DNA from: Bdellovibrio bacteriovorus
GTDB taxonomy: Bacteria > Bdellovibrionota > Bdellovibrionia > Bdellovibrionales > Bdellovibrionaceae
Assembly (NCBI RefSeq): GCF_001592755.1
Contig: NZ_LUKF01000020.1
Coordinates: 148,680 to 212,679 of the forward strand
DNA length: 64,000 nt
Direction of reading: 5' to 3'
The position numbers were made by a program, and so were the translations under genes. Each line of letters opens with the position of its first letter. Positions within the stretch are counted from its first letter, which is position 1. Positions 1 to 7,134 of this stretch are shown here, piece after piece. The notes under the pieces are model-generated. The model saw nothing but the letters and a program-made list of their open reading frames with translations. It was not told the DNA's origin and ran no database searches.

Positions 1-381
1 ATTTCTTCCATCGACAAAGGCTTTCTGACTTTGTTAGGTGTAGCGAAAGGCGATACTGAAGAGCAACTGCAAAAGCTCATCAACAAGATCATTGCTCTGC
101 GCGTGTTCCCTGATGAAAACGGCAAAATGAATCTGTCACTCAAAGATGTTGGCGGCCAGCATTTGATTGTTTCGCAATTCACCTTGTTAGGTGATGCCTC
201 AAAAGGGAATCGTCCCAGCTTTATCAATGCAGAGGCACCTGAAATCGCAAACGCCCTGTATGAAAAAGCTCTCGAGCTCAGTCAGGCGCAAGGAGTACCT
301 ACTCACGGTGGGGTCTTTGGTGGCGATATGAAAGTCGGTCTGACGAATGACGGTCCCGTCACTTTACTTCTAGAAGTCTAA
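1..381 (+). CDS. dtd: D-aminoacyl-tRNA deacylase, 5' truncated by window edge
   Basis: Hydrolyses D-amino acids wrongly attached to tRNA, in the cytoplasm. The frame is open from base 1, so the N-terminus lies outside the window; about 20 residues are missing compared with the usual ~145-150. Visible family signatures are [19 protein letters not shown], the SQFTLLGD motif (the Ser-Gln-x-x-Thr catalytic motif of DTD) and the C-terminal TNDGPVT motif, which corresponds to the GlyXaaPro chirality loop. The C-terminus is complete, ending in LLLEV. It converges on the minus-strand lipoprotein gene with almost no gap. Identification is confident from the motifs. Confidence 0.95.
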   Translation: MSSIDKGFLTLLGVAKGDTEEQLQKLINKIIALRVFPDENGKMNLSLKDVGGQHLIVSQFTLLGDASKGNRPSFINAEAPEIANALYEKALELSQAQGVPTHGGVFGGDMKVGLTNDGPVTLLLEV

Positions 382-382
382 G

Positions 383-1006
383 TTATTTCTGCGAAGTGAG
401 TTTCCAGCTCCATACACTATCGCTGAAACTCACGGTCACGGAATTTTCTTTCAAAAGTTTTCTAATTTCTTTCAAAGCAGATGTTCGCTGAGCGTCCGAA
501 ATGTGAAGCAGACGCAGTAGTTCGTTGAGCTTCTTTCCTTTTCCTATTTGTATTTCTTTTCGCAAGCTTTCAAAATTAAGTGTGATGAATTGGCGTACTT
601 CCAAAGCTTGTTGAGAGCTCAAGTCCGCCACTTTCACAGGATGAATATTCACGACGTATTTTTGAGGAGACAGCTCGTAAATCGCGCCTGTACTGTAATC
701 GACAGCGTAGCCAATAAAGAGGCCCGCTAAAAGATTCCAGTAAAATAGGTCTGTGGTTTTGGTGGGAAGTGTGACGGTTTGAGAGTGAAATCCATCTTTT
801 TCAATAGTGAGGACAGGGTTTTTACTTTTAGGTACTTGGCCTGAAAACGGTGTTACACCAATCTTCTTTCCATTGTAGATAACATTGGCGGACTCAATAT
901 TGGAATTCACTTTGAGCTCTTGTTGAGTGCCGCGCAAGATGGTAGCGCAACCTGTAGATGCCAGCAAAACCGCTAGGGACAAGTGTTTTATAATGAGCTT
1001 GTTCAA
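383..1006 (-). CDS. PEGA-domain lipoprotein
   Basis: Predicted 207-residue lipoprotein. The open frame extends further upstream, but the start is placed at TTG 1006 because a strong GGAGGA Shine-Dalgarno sits 5 bases before it and the protein then begins with a lipoprotein signal peptide ending in ASTGC. After the signal, residues ~25-75 read as a PEGA repeat (VIYNGKKIGVTPF, then a Gly-Phe-His turn and QTVTLP), a short all-beta extracytoplasmic module. A hydrophobic stretch with FYWNLLAGLFIGYAVD follows, which suggests membrane association. The C-terminal ~90 residues are charged and helical with no recognised family. A good promoter lies upstream (1064-1092). The function is unknown. Confidence 0.75.
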   Translation of the reverse strand: MNKLIIKHLSLAVLLASTGCATILRGTQQELKVNSNIESANVIYNGKKIGVTPFSGQVPKSKNPVLTIEKDGFHSQTVTLPTKTTDLFYWNLLAGLFIGYAVDYSTGAIYELSPQKYVVNIHPVKVADLSSQQALEVRQFITLNFESLRKEIQIGKGKKLNELLRLLHISDAQRTSALKEIRKLLKENSVTVSFSDSVWSWKLTSQK

Positions 1007-1063
1007 GAGTCTCCTCCAAATAAAAACGTTCCAGTGTTTAAAGGATTTCGTGAAAACAAAATC

Positions 1064-1092
1064 AGTATATAATTTTGTTGTGCCAGCTTCAA
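1064..1092 (-). promoter_or_regulatory. Sigma-70-like promoter for the PEGA lipoprotein
   Basis: Reading the minus strand, a -35 element TTGAAG (1092-1087) is separated by exactly 17 bases from a -10 element TATACT (1069-1064). Transcription would start about 50 bases before the TTG start at 1006. Spacing and hexamers are good; no experimental support. Confidence 0.55.
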
Positions 1093-1202
1093 TGAACGTC
1101 ACAGAAAAAAGTTGGACATTAAATTCACCTGCATTTAGTCTTAAATTGAGAATTGTTTTTGGCACTTTGTTTCGGAACTTTCATGTAAAGAGGTGACAAC
1201 TC

Positions 1203-2417
1203 ATGCTCCGCTTTCGGTACGTTTTTATAACAGCGGTGTTCTTCAGTGTGCAGGCTTTCGCGCAACTGATCCCAACTCCATTTTGGACAGAAAAAGAAAA
1301 AGGCCCGGTGAGTTTCGCATTCGCTGATGTTGCGGGCGTGAATCCGTCTACAATGGTTGTCTCGGATTCAATCACGTTGGCGGGATACGGCGGAACTTAT
1401 AATGCCACTTGCAGTGGTTGCGAAATCGAACGCAATGGCAACGGAACTTGGAGCACTTCTGTTTCTGGGTTTAATATGGGCGACACCATCCGTATTCGTC
1501 TGACCTCCAGTGCGTCGCTCAGCGGGACCGCTACGGGAACGGTCACAGTCGGAGAAACAGTGGCGGGGGCTTGGACAGTAACAACTCGTCATCCGTATCC
1601 ATGCGCCACGGCGGAATGGGGAAGCATTCCTCACGGAAGTTCGGTAACAGCGTATTCGGCGTCAACCTCGAACGCGTGCGCAAGTATATCTGAGTCGCGC
1701 ACTTGCACCGACGGAAGTTTGAGTGGCACCTATACTTTCAACGTGTGCAATAATAATTGTAACGTGGCGCCTTGGGGCTGGGTTGCTCATGGAGCAGGAG
1801 TCACCGCTTATCAAACCGTCACCGCAAATTCTTGCGCGGCGGTGGCTGAAACCCGTACGTGTAATAACGGAACTCTAAGTGGTTCTTACACAAATGCCAA
1901 TTGCAGTAATAACTGCAATGTCAGTCCTTGGGGATGGGTCACTCATGGGAACTCTGTCACGGCCTATGCTTCAGCCACTTCCAATTCCTGCGCTGGAGTT
2001 GCACAAACTCGAACTTGCAGTAATGGAACTTTGGCGGGAACTTACGCTTATGGAACTTGTAATAACAATTGCAATGTCAGTCCTTGGGGTTGGATCGCGC
2101 ACGGCACATCAGTCACCGCGTACGCGGGGCCCACAGGGCCTTGTGTTTCGCAAAGTCGCAGTTGCAGCAACGGTTCGTTAAGTGGCAGTTACACCTACGC
2201 CGGCTGTACGGCTTGCAACGCCGCCAGCAACACGACCAATATGTGTGCTGGGTATACGTATGATGCGGGCGGAGCGTGTATTTCAGCGGCGGGATATTGC
2301 GCTTCAGGCAGTGGCACCTGCGTGATTTCATATTACTACGGCACGGGAAGTGGATCGTACTGTGGCGACGCTTACGGTCCGGGGCCTCAACCTTATTACT
2401 TGCTTCAGTGTTATTAA
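1203..2417 (+). CDS. Secreted Cys-rich tandem-repeat protein
   Basis: A 404-residue exported protein: residues 1-20 form a signal peptide ending at AFA. GAGGTGA precedes the ATG at a workable distance. Residues ~35-130 form a Ser/Thr/Gly-rich beta domain with a CSGC pair. Residues 134 to ~335 hold four tandem repeats, three of exactly 52 residues and a shorter fourth. Each has four Cys, a WGW or WG motif, HG-x-x-VTAY, an RTC or RSC motif and LSG-x-Y. The C-terminal ~70 residues are also Cys-rich and end in QCY. The disulfide-rich design suits a surface or prey-facing adhesin. The DsbA-like gene starts 4 bases after its stop, so both may be made together. The function is inferred only. Confidence 0.85.
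   Translation: MLRFRYVFITAVFFSVQAFAQLIPTPFWTEKEKGPVSFAFADVAGVNPSTMVVSDSITLAGYGGTYNATCSGCEIERNGNGTWSTSVSGFNMGDTIRIRLTSSASLSGTATGTVTVGETVAGAWTVTTRHPYPCATAEWGSIPHGSSVTAYSASTSNACASISESRTCTDGSLSGTYTFNVCNNNCNVAPWGWVAHGAGVTAYQTVTANSCAAVAETRTCNNGTLSGSYTNANCSNNCNVSPWGWVTHGNSVTAYASATSNSCAGVAQTRTCSNGTLAGTYAYGTCNNNCNVSPWGWIAHGTSVTAYAGPTGPCVSQSRSCSNGSLSGSYTYAGCTACNAASNTTNMCAGYTYDAGGACISAAGYCASGSGTCVISYYYGTGSGSYCGDAYGPGPQPYYLLQCY
1602..2207 (+). repeat. In-frame 156-bp tandem repeats (3 full, 1 shortened)
   Basis: Units begin at 1602, 1758, 1914 and 2070, so the first three are exactly 156 bp (52 codons). The last is 46 codons because six codons before its second Cys are missing. Units 3 and 4 share long identical DNA tracts around the CNVSPWGW codons, which points to recent duplication. 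Protein conservation centres on Cys, Trp, His-Gly and the RTC motif. Confidence 0.9.
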
Positions 2418-2421
2418 AATT

Positions 2422-3186
2422 ATGTGGAAGATATCGATCGCATCCTTTTTATTAGCGGGTTGCGCTCCTTCCACGGAAGAGCTGAAAAAAGTTTTTGCTG
2501 AAAATCCAGATATCGTTTTTACGGCGATTGAAAAAGATCCCGAGCGTTTTGTAGATCTGACGAAGCAGGCAATCAACCCTGATTATCGTCAGCGCCAAAA
2601 GGAAAGCGCCCAAGAAAATGAGCGTCTGAAAAAAGCCGAGGCTCCCATCGTTGATGAAAAGCGTATTTCCTTGGGGCCTAAAAATGCCGCGGTCACCATC
2701 ATTATTTTTTCGGATTTTTTAACATGTTACAAGTGCCCGCAAGCGGAAGAAGGAGCACTGCAAATGCTACAGCGATTTCCGAACCAGGTGCGTATCGTCT
2801 ATCGCCACCTTCCTGCTTCGCGAGGTAAAGACGCCATTCAAGCCGCGGAATACGTAGAGGCGATAGGGCGGCAAGATTTCAAAATGGTCGCTCTTTTTCG
2901 CGAGCGTGTTTTCGCTAATCACGGACGCGTTCGTAACGAAGGCGAAGCTTACTTTAAAAGCCTCACTAGAAAGCTAGATGTGGATATGGCTCGACTCCAT
3001 TCGGACTTGGCAGAAATCCGACAAGAAAAGCTCGTTAAAAAAGATATCGATGAAGCGGCAAAACAAGGAGCTAAAACGCCTCCGTTTTTTGTTGTCAACG
3101 GAGTGGGTGTCTCTGGGAAAGCAGCCCCATTAGAAAATCTGATTAACAAAATCCTTTCTCAAGAAAAGAAAAAGGGGGACCTGTGA
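2422..3186 (+). CDS. DsbA-like thioredoxin-fold lipoprotein
   Basis: Predicted 254-residue periplasmic, lipid-anchored thiol oxidoreductase. The start at ATG 2422 was chosen because it gives a lipoprotein signal with LLAGC (Cys14); the frame extends upstream only inside the previous gene. Residues ~25-85 are charged and helical. The thioredoxin domain starts at ~83 with the AAVTIIIFSDF strand, followed by a CYKC active site at 102-105, an inserted helical region and the cis-Pro loop KTPPFFVVNG. This matches DsbA/DSBA-like family architecture. The CxxC is shifted by LT compared with the usual FSDFxCPFC arrangement. It probably oxidises or isomerises disulfides in neighbours such as the Cys-rich repeat protein. 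It overlaps the next gene by 4 bp (GTGA). Confidence 0.85.
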   Translation: MWKISIASFLLAGCAPSTEELKKVFAENPDIVFTAIEKDPERFVDLTKQAINPDYRQRQKESAQENERLKKAEAPIVDEKRISLGPKNAAVTIIIFSDFLTCYKCPQAEEGALQMLQRFPNQVRIVYRHLPASRGKDAIQAAEYVEAIGRQDFKMVALFRERVFANHGRVRNEGEAYFKSLTRKLDVDMARLHSDLAEIRQEKLVKKDIDEAAKQGAKTPPFFVVNGVGVSGKAAPLENLINKILSQEKKKGDL

Positions 3187-3626
3187 AGATTCCATTGATG
3201 ACAGCATTTTTCTTGCTAAGTTCAACAGCGCAGGCCACGGTCAATGGTCCGGCAGAGATGGGCGTCTACGTAGGTAAGACCGACAAAAATGCGCCCTGTG
3301 AATTGGAGATATCCCGAGTTTATCGCGAAGGAACTATCGAGAGTATTTTCACCTTGCGTCTTTCCGCAAAAGTAAATGGCGAAAACTTTGTTCTTGCGGT
3401 TCCTCCTGAGCTTAAAGAGGAAAGTGGCGAAGTTCTTAATAGTCATAAATTTGTCGGACTTAATCCATCCACCACGGGCGCTCGGGCACTTGTCGTAAAA
3501 TTTGAAAGAGACCCTAAAAGCAAAGCTTATCTCGATGAATATATTTTATTAGATCATCAACCCCGTTCAGGTCGCGCCGTGAAATCTGTGGCAACGGGTT
3601 GTTACGGGTTGAAACTTCGTAAATAG
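3183..3626 (+). CDS. Exported protein of unknown function
   Basis: A 147-residue protein with a signal peptide (residues 1-18, cleavage after AQA). The start is GTG 3183, overlapping the stop of the DsbA-like gene, which implies translational coupling. The mature part is mostly beta-like and contains two Cys (in APCELE and TGCYGL) that could form one disulfide, a plausible substrate for the upstream oxidoreductase. I do not recognise a family. Context puts it in an envelope redox gene run with the MBL hydrolase and cytochrome P460 genes. Confidence 0.75.
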   Translation: MKIPLMTAFFLLSSTAQATVNGPAEMGVYVGKTDKNAPCELEISRVYREGTIESIFTLRLSAKVNGENFVLAVPPELKEESGEVLNSHKFVGLNPSTTGARALVVKFERDPKSKAYLDEYILLDHQPRSGRAVKSVATGCYGLKLRK

Positions 3627-3638
3627 GAAACAAGCAGA

Positions 3639-4514
3639 GTGTTAAAAAGTTTCTTCGTTCTTTTAATCATGTTCGGTGTAAGTTCTGCGCAAGCCAGAGC
3701 TTTCAATGTGACATTGTTAGGAACAGGGAACCCGTGGCCAAGGCCTGAGCGTATGGGGCCAGCAGTGGTCGTAAAAGTGGGTGAGGAGTCGTTTCTTTTT
3801 GATGTTGGACGAGGTGCTTATCTCCAGTTGCATAAAGCAGGAATCGCGACAAAAAGCCTTCGTCACATTTTTCTCACTCATCTTCACTCGGACCACACCG
3901 TAGGACTGCCTGATTTATGGTTAAGTTCTTCTCTTGTAAGCCGAGGCCTGGAAGCTTGGGAGATCTCGGGTCCTCAGGGGACAAAGAGTTTTATTTCCTA
4001 CATGCAAAAAGCATTTTCTGCGGATACTGAAACTCGTATCCGCGAAGATAAAACGCCTCAGGTGAAATTCAAAATCAATGTCCACGAAATCACGGAAGGT
4101 CTTGTTTATAATAAAAATGGAATAAAGATCACGGCCTTTAAAGTCGAGCACGGACCGATTGGTGAGGCCTTCGGATATCGCATCGATGCCGAAGGAAAGT
4201 CTGTCGTAATTTCCGGAGACACCGTCTATAGCGAAAATCTTATTAAGCACTCAAAGGGTGTGGATCTTTTAATTCACGAAGTGGCGTACTTTACTGGTGT
4301 GGAAGTGAAATCATCCCCGGTTTTAAGTCATCACACTCTTCCAGATCAGGCGGGCCGGGTGTTTTCGCAGGTGAAACCTGGCAAGGCCGTTTACACTCAT
4401 ATTGTTGTTTCTAAAGATATCACTCCAGAAAAACTGATTGAACTGACTAGGAAGACATACCAAGGACCGCTCGTCGTCGGTGAAGATCTTATGTTTTTTG
4501 AGTTGAACAAGTAA
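3639..4514 (+). CDS. Exported MBL-fold metallohydrolase (RNase Z-like)
   Basis: A 291-residue metallo-beta-lactamase-fold hydrolase with a signal peptide (residues 1-20, SSAQA). Metal-binding motifs are HLHSDH at 81-86, a GDT motif with its Asp, LLIHEVAY, and a late His in THIV. The GTGNPWPRPERMGPA opening is typical of the RNase Z/arylsulfatase branch (lactamase_B_2-like). Being periplasmic it is unlikely to process tRNA; a small-molecule ester or phosphodiester substrate is more probable. The start is GTG 3639, with AGGA about 10 bases upstream. It lies 12 bp after the previous gene in the same run. Confidence 0.85.
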   Translation: MLKSFFVLLIMFGVSSAQARAFNVTLLGTGNPWPRPERMGPAVVVKVGEESFLFDVGRGAYLQLHKAGIATKSLRHIFLTHLHSDHTVGLPDLWLSSSLVSRGLEAWEISGPQGTKSFISYMQKAFSADTETRIREDKTPQVKFKINVHEITEGLVYNKNGIKITAFKVEHGPIGEAFGYRIDAEGKSVVISGDTVYSENLIKHSKGVDLLIHEVAYFTGVEVKSSPVLSHHTLPDQAGRVFSQVKPGKAVYTHIVVSKDITPEKLIELTRKTYQGPLVVGEDLMFFELNK

Positions 4515-4544
4515 AGCTAAAGCACGTTGCAGGGATGGTGAGAA

Positions 4545-5528
4545 ATGAAACTCTTAGTTATCGCATTGGTCGTAAACGTATTCTTTGCAGTTCCATCGAA
4601 GGCGCAAACCGGGAAGCCTGCGGTGACTCCGCGACAGGCGCTTTTAAGCCGTCATATGCAAAAGCTAGATCCTTCGCAAATGGAAATGAATGGAATTCGT
4701 CTGAAGGATTACGAAGGCTTTGAAAAAAACTGGAAGTTTGTCACGGTAAGATATCGAAAAGATTCGACAGAGATGCGTTACACCTACGCAAACGATCTTG
4801 CATGGAAAGCTTTGACGAGTGGAGAAAAATATCCAGACGGAGCCGTTTTTGCCAAGATTGGAGTGATCACCGAAGAGGATCCTTCTTTTGCAAGTTCCGT
4901 GGTTCCCATGGGAGCCATCCGCTATCAATTCATGGTTCGCGACGAAAAAAAATGTAAACATACGGACGGATGGTGTTACGCCCTATTTGGTGGCCTGGGT
5001 GTTGCGCTTACAAATGATGTGAAAACGGAAGAAATGGCCTGCGCTGCCTGTCACAAAATTGTTCCAGAAAGACAGTACGTTTTTTCTCAAGTAGCACCAC
5101 TGACTTCTTATATGAAGCAAGTACAGGAAAAAGCCGCCAAAGCTATGGAGGCCATTCTGCCTCCAGTGCCGGTGGATCAAAAAGCCGTACAATTCAAAAC
5201 AATTTCTGCCAGTGACCTTCCCGAGGATGCACAGCGCTTTTTAAGTTCAAAACAAAAAAAGGTTCGTGACTTAGTGGGGCCACTCAAAGAGTCGGCGTTC
5301 GAGGGCACCTTGAATGAAATGCTTCCGAATTTGATCAAAGAAGCACTGGCGACAAACCAGCCAGCCATTTTTACAACGACGGATCAAAAGTATTTCACGA
5401 TGGCATTTCCTGACCATCAAAGAAAAACGCCGTGTAACGACGGAATGCACCCGATCGCTTTTGTCGAAACGGTGTGGGGCTCGCCAAGTCGCCGTATTAA
5501 CTTAAATGTCGGCTGCTACGGCAAGTAG
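4545..5528 (+). CDS. Cytochrome P460-family haem protein
   Basis: A 327-residue exported protein (signal peptide 1-20, ending SKAQ). Residues ~60-185 match the cytochrome P460 fold: WKFVTVRYRKDSTEMRYTYAND, YPDGAVFAKIG, and the c-type haem site CAACH at 166-170 followed by VPERQYVF. P460 proteins oxidise hydroxylamine or detoxify nitric oxide in the periplasm. The C-terminal ~140 residues form an extra domain beyond a standard P460 protein; it contains three more Cys and no motif I recognise. The P460 assignment is strong; the substrate is unknown. Confidence 0.85.
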   Translation: MKLLVIALVVNVFFAVPSKAQTGKPAVTPRQALLSRHMQKLDPSQMEMNGIRLKDYEGFEKNWKFVTVRYRKDSTEMRYTYANDLAWKALTSGEKYPDGAVFAKIGVITEEDPSFASSVVPMGAIRYQFMVRDEKKCKHTDGWCYALFGGLGVALTNDVKTEEMACAACHKIVPERQYVFSQVAPLTSYMKQVQEKAAKAMEAILPPVPVDQKAVQFKTISASDLPEDAQRFLSSKQKKVRDLVGPLKESAFEGTLNEMLPNLIKEALATNQPAIFTTTDQKYFTMAFPDHQRKTPCNDGMHPIAFVETVWGSPSRRINLNVGCYGK

Positions 5529-5536
5529 AGGTGATT

Positions 5537-6544
5537 ATGAAGTACGTTTTAGCTTTCACTCTTCTTTTTGGGGCCTCTTTTTCTTTCGGCACACCTAAGA
5601 CCGAAAAAGAGGCTATCCAGTACGCGACAGTAATCATGGATGGTTTCCATATTAAGAAGATCTATACTTCGATGACGGGGCCCCTTAAAGAAAAAGGCGT
5701 CGCGCTGACGCCCGAAGATAAATTCGCTTCGATCTGGGTGAAAAGCATGTCGGTCGATATCTTCAACGAGAAAGGCCAAAAGGAATCCGAAGAGTATCTC
5801 TGTCATGCATGGGTGACAATTCCGACGCCGATGAATGAAGAAAAGTATGGCCGAGTCTCTGGCATGCTGACAATTTCGCAAGGCATGCCTGAAATGGAAT
5901 TTCCTCCAGGGTACGCGATGAAAATGGCGAAAGTGATCGATTCGCAAGTCAATGTGCTTGTTCAAGCTCTGAACAACGTCGAAACGAAAATCGATAAAAA
6001 GCTGATTTATAGAATTAAGATTGGCTACATTGATGACAAAGATGCGCAAGCCTTAGGAATAAAGCAGCTCTACGGTGACAGTTTCGCGACTCAGGTGCCC
6101 CCAGAAAAAAGACACAGGCCTCCGTCAAAGCCTGAACGTTTAGGCGAGGACCCCCATAAAGGCCACAGCATGACTGGTATGGGCGGTGCTGACCCCGTGC
6201 ACTTCATCGTGCCGCCCGGTAAGCACGAGTATCGCTGGCCTCTTTCTCAAGACATGGTCTCAATACGAAACAACGGTGTGATTCGCTTGATCAAGCTTCA
6301 TCTGCATCCCTATGGAGAGTCCGTGGCGCTTTATGATAAGACCGCTAAAAAGTTCGTATGGAAGGGGACGGCGACCCAAGATCCGAAGCGGGCGGTTCTC
6401 TTAAAGACCGAAAGTTATTCCAGCACAGAAGGTATTAAGCTGAATAACCAGCACAGCTACGAAGTAGTCACTACGTATAACAACACCAGCAAGCAAACTG
6501 TCGACGGTATGGGAGTGCTCAGAGTTTACTACGGACTAAAGTAG
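5537..6544 (+). CDS. Exported protein with His-rich C-terminal domain
   Basis: A 335-residue protein with a signal peptide (residues 1-19). ATG 5537 is preferred over GTG 5531 because AGAGGTG is ideally spaced. The N-terminal half (~20-180) is a mixed alpha/beta domain I do not recognise. From ~195 a Pro/His-rich linker with GHSMTGMGG leads to a beta domain starting PVHFIVPPGKHEYRW and containing the HLHPYGES motif near 257 and a terminal VLRVYYG strand. The His/Met spacing recalls copper-binding cupredoxin-like or PHM-type C-terminal folds, but this is only a suggestion. It directly follows the P460 gene, so a metal or redox partnership is plausible. Confidence 0.75.
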   Translation: MKYVLAFTLLFGASFSFGTPKTEKEAIQYATVIMDGFHIKKIYTSMTGPLKEKGVALTPEDKFASIWVKSMSVDIFNEKGQKESEEYLCHAWVTIPTPMNEEKYGRVSGMLTISQGMPEMEFPPGYAMKMAKVIDSQVNVLVQALNNVETKIDKKLIYRIKIGYIDDKDAQALGIKQLYGDSFATQVPPEKRHRPPSKPERLGEDPHKGHSMTGMGGADPVHFIVPPGKHEYRWPLSQDMVSIRNNGVIRLIKLHLHPYGESVALYDKTAKKFVWKGTATQDPKRAVLLKTESYSSTEGIKLNNQHSYEVVTTYNNTSKQTVDGMGVLRVYYGLK

Positions 6545-6571
6545 GTTTTCAAAAACGCCGATAAGTTCAAT

Positions 6572-7051
6572 ATGAAAACTTGGATCTTACTCGGTACGTT
6601 TTTGATGATGATCTTGTCCGGCTGTGGAGCTGTCGACGCCGAATTTTTTGGTCCTTCCGAAAAAGTGAAGTTAGATCCTCGCAATGTCACTGGATTTGCG
6701 GCCACCCCATACAATGTGGCTTACACTGCAGATGGCGAGTACTGGATTGAAGGCTCCGGGGGAGCTCTGGTTGGAGAGGTTCGCGTTGAGTCTACGTCAC
6801 ACCGGATCTCAGTCAGTCGCCAAGGTACAATGATGAGTCTGCGTAGACCGGCGGCGTTTCATGCAATGGCACCGTAAGAAAAAGAATTCGATCTCCGCGC
6901 GAACGAAGAATTTGTGGTGCTCATGAAGGCTCAGGGTCCTCGTGGTTCAGAGACCTTTTTAGAGGCCTCATTTCCCTCTGAAATCATGCGTGTTGACGGA
7001 AAGTATTTTCGCTCCTCACAGCTCTATTATTTCTATTTAAAAAGCCGTTAA
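6572..7051 (+). pseudogene. Lipoprotein gene interrupted by in-frame TAA
   Basis: The ATG at 6572 opens a lipoprotein signal (residues 1-18, LSGC) and runs 101 codons to TAA at 6875-6877. The same frame continues without another stop for 57 codons to TAA 7049-7051. The continuation reads as normal protein (EKEFDLRANEEFVVLMKAQ, then a Tyr-rich C-terminal strand). The simplest reading is one ~158-residue lipoprotein disrupted by a nonsense change. A truncated functional 101-residue form, or a sequencing error, cannot be excluded. No family recognised. Confidence 0.7.
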
Positions 7052-7134
7052 AATGTCTCATCCTGAGTGCTCAATCAGGTTCTCAGGCACCTCGGCATCT
7101 TTAGAAATCCGAAAATAATTCCGAAAAGTAGAGC

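Noticed and set aside
5549..6049. 166-codon antisense ORF
   Set aside because: Lies fully inside the exported His-rich protein gene, which has a signal peptide and ribosome site; the antisense translation is His/Arg/Phe-rich shadow sequence.
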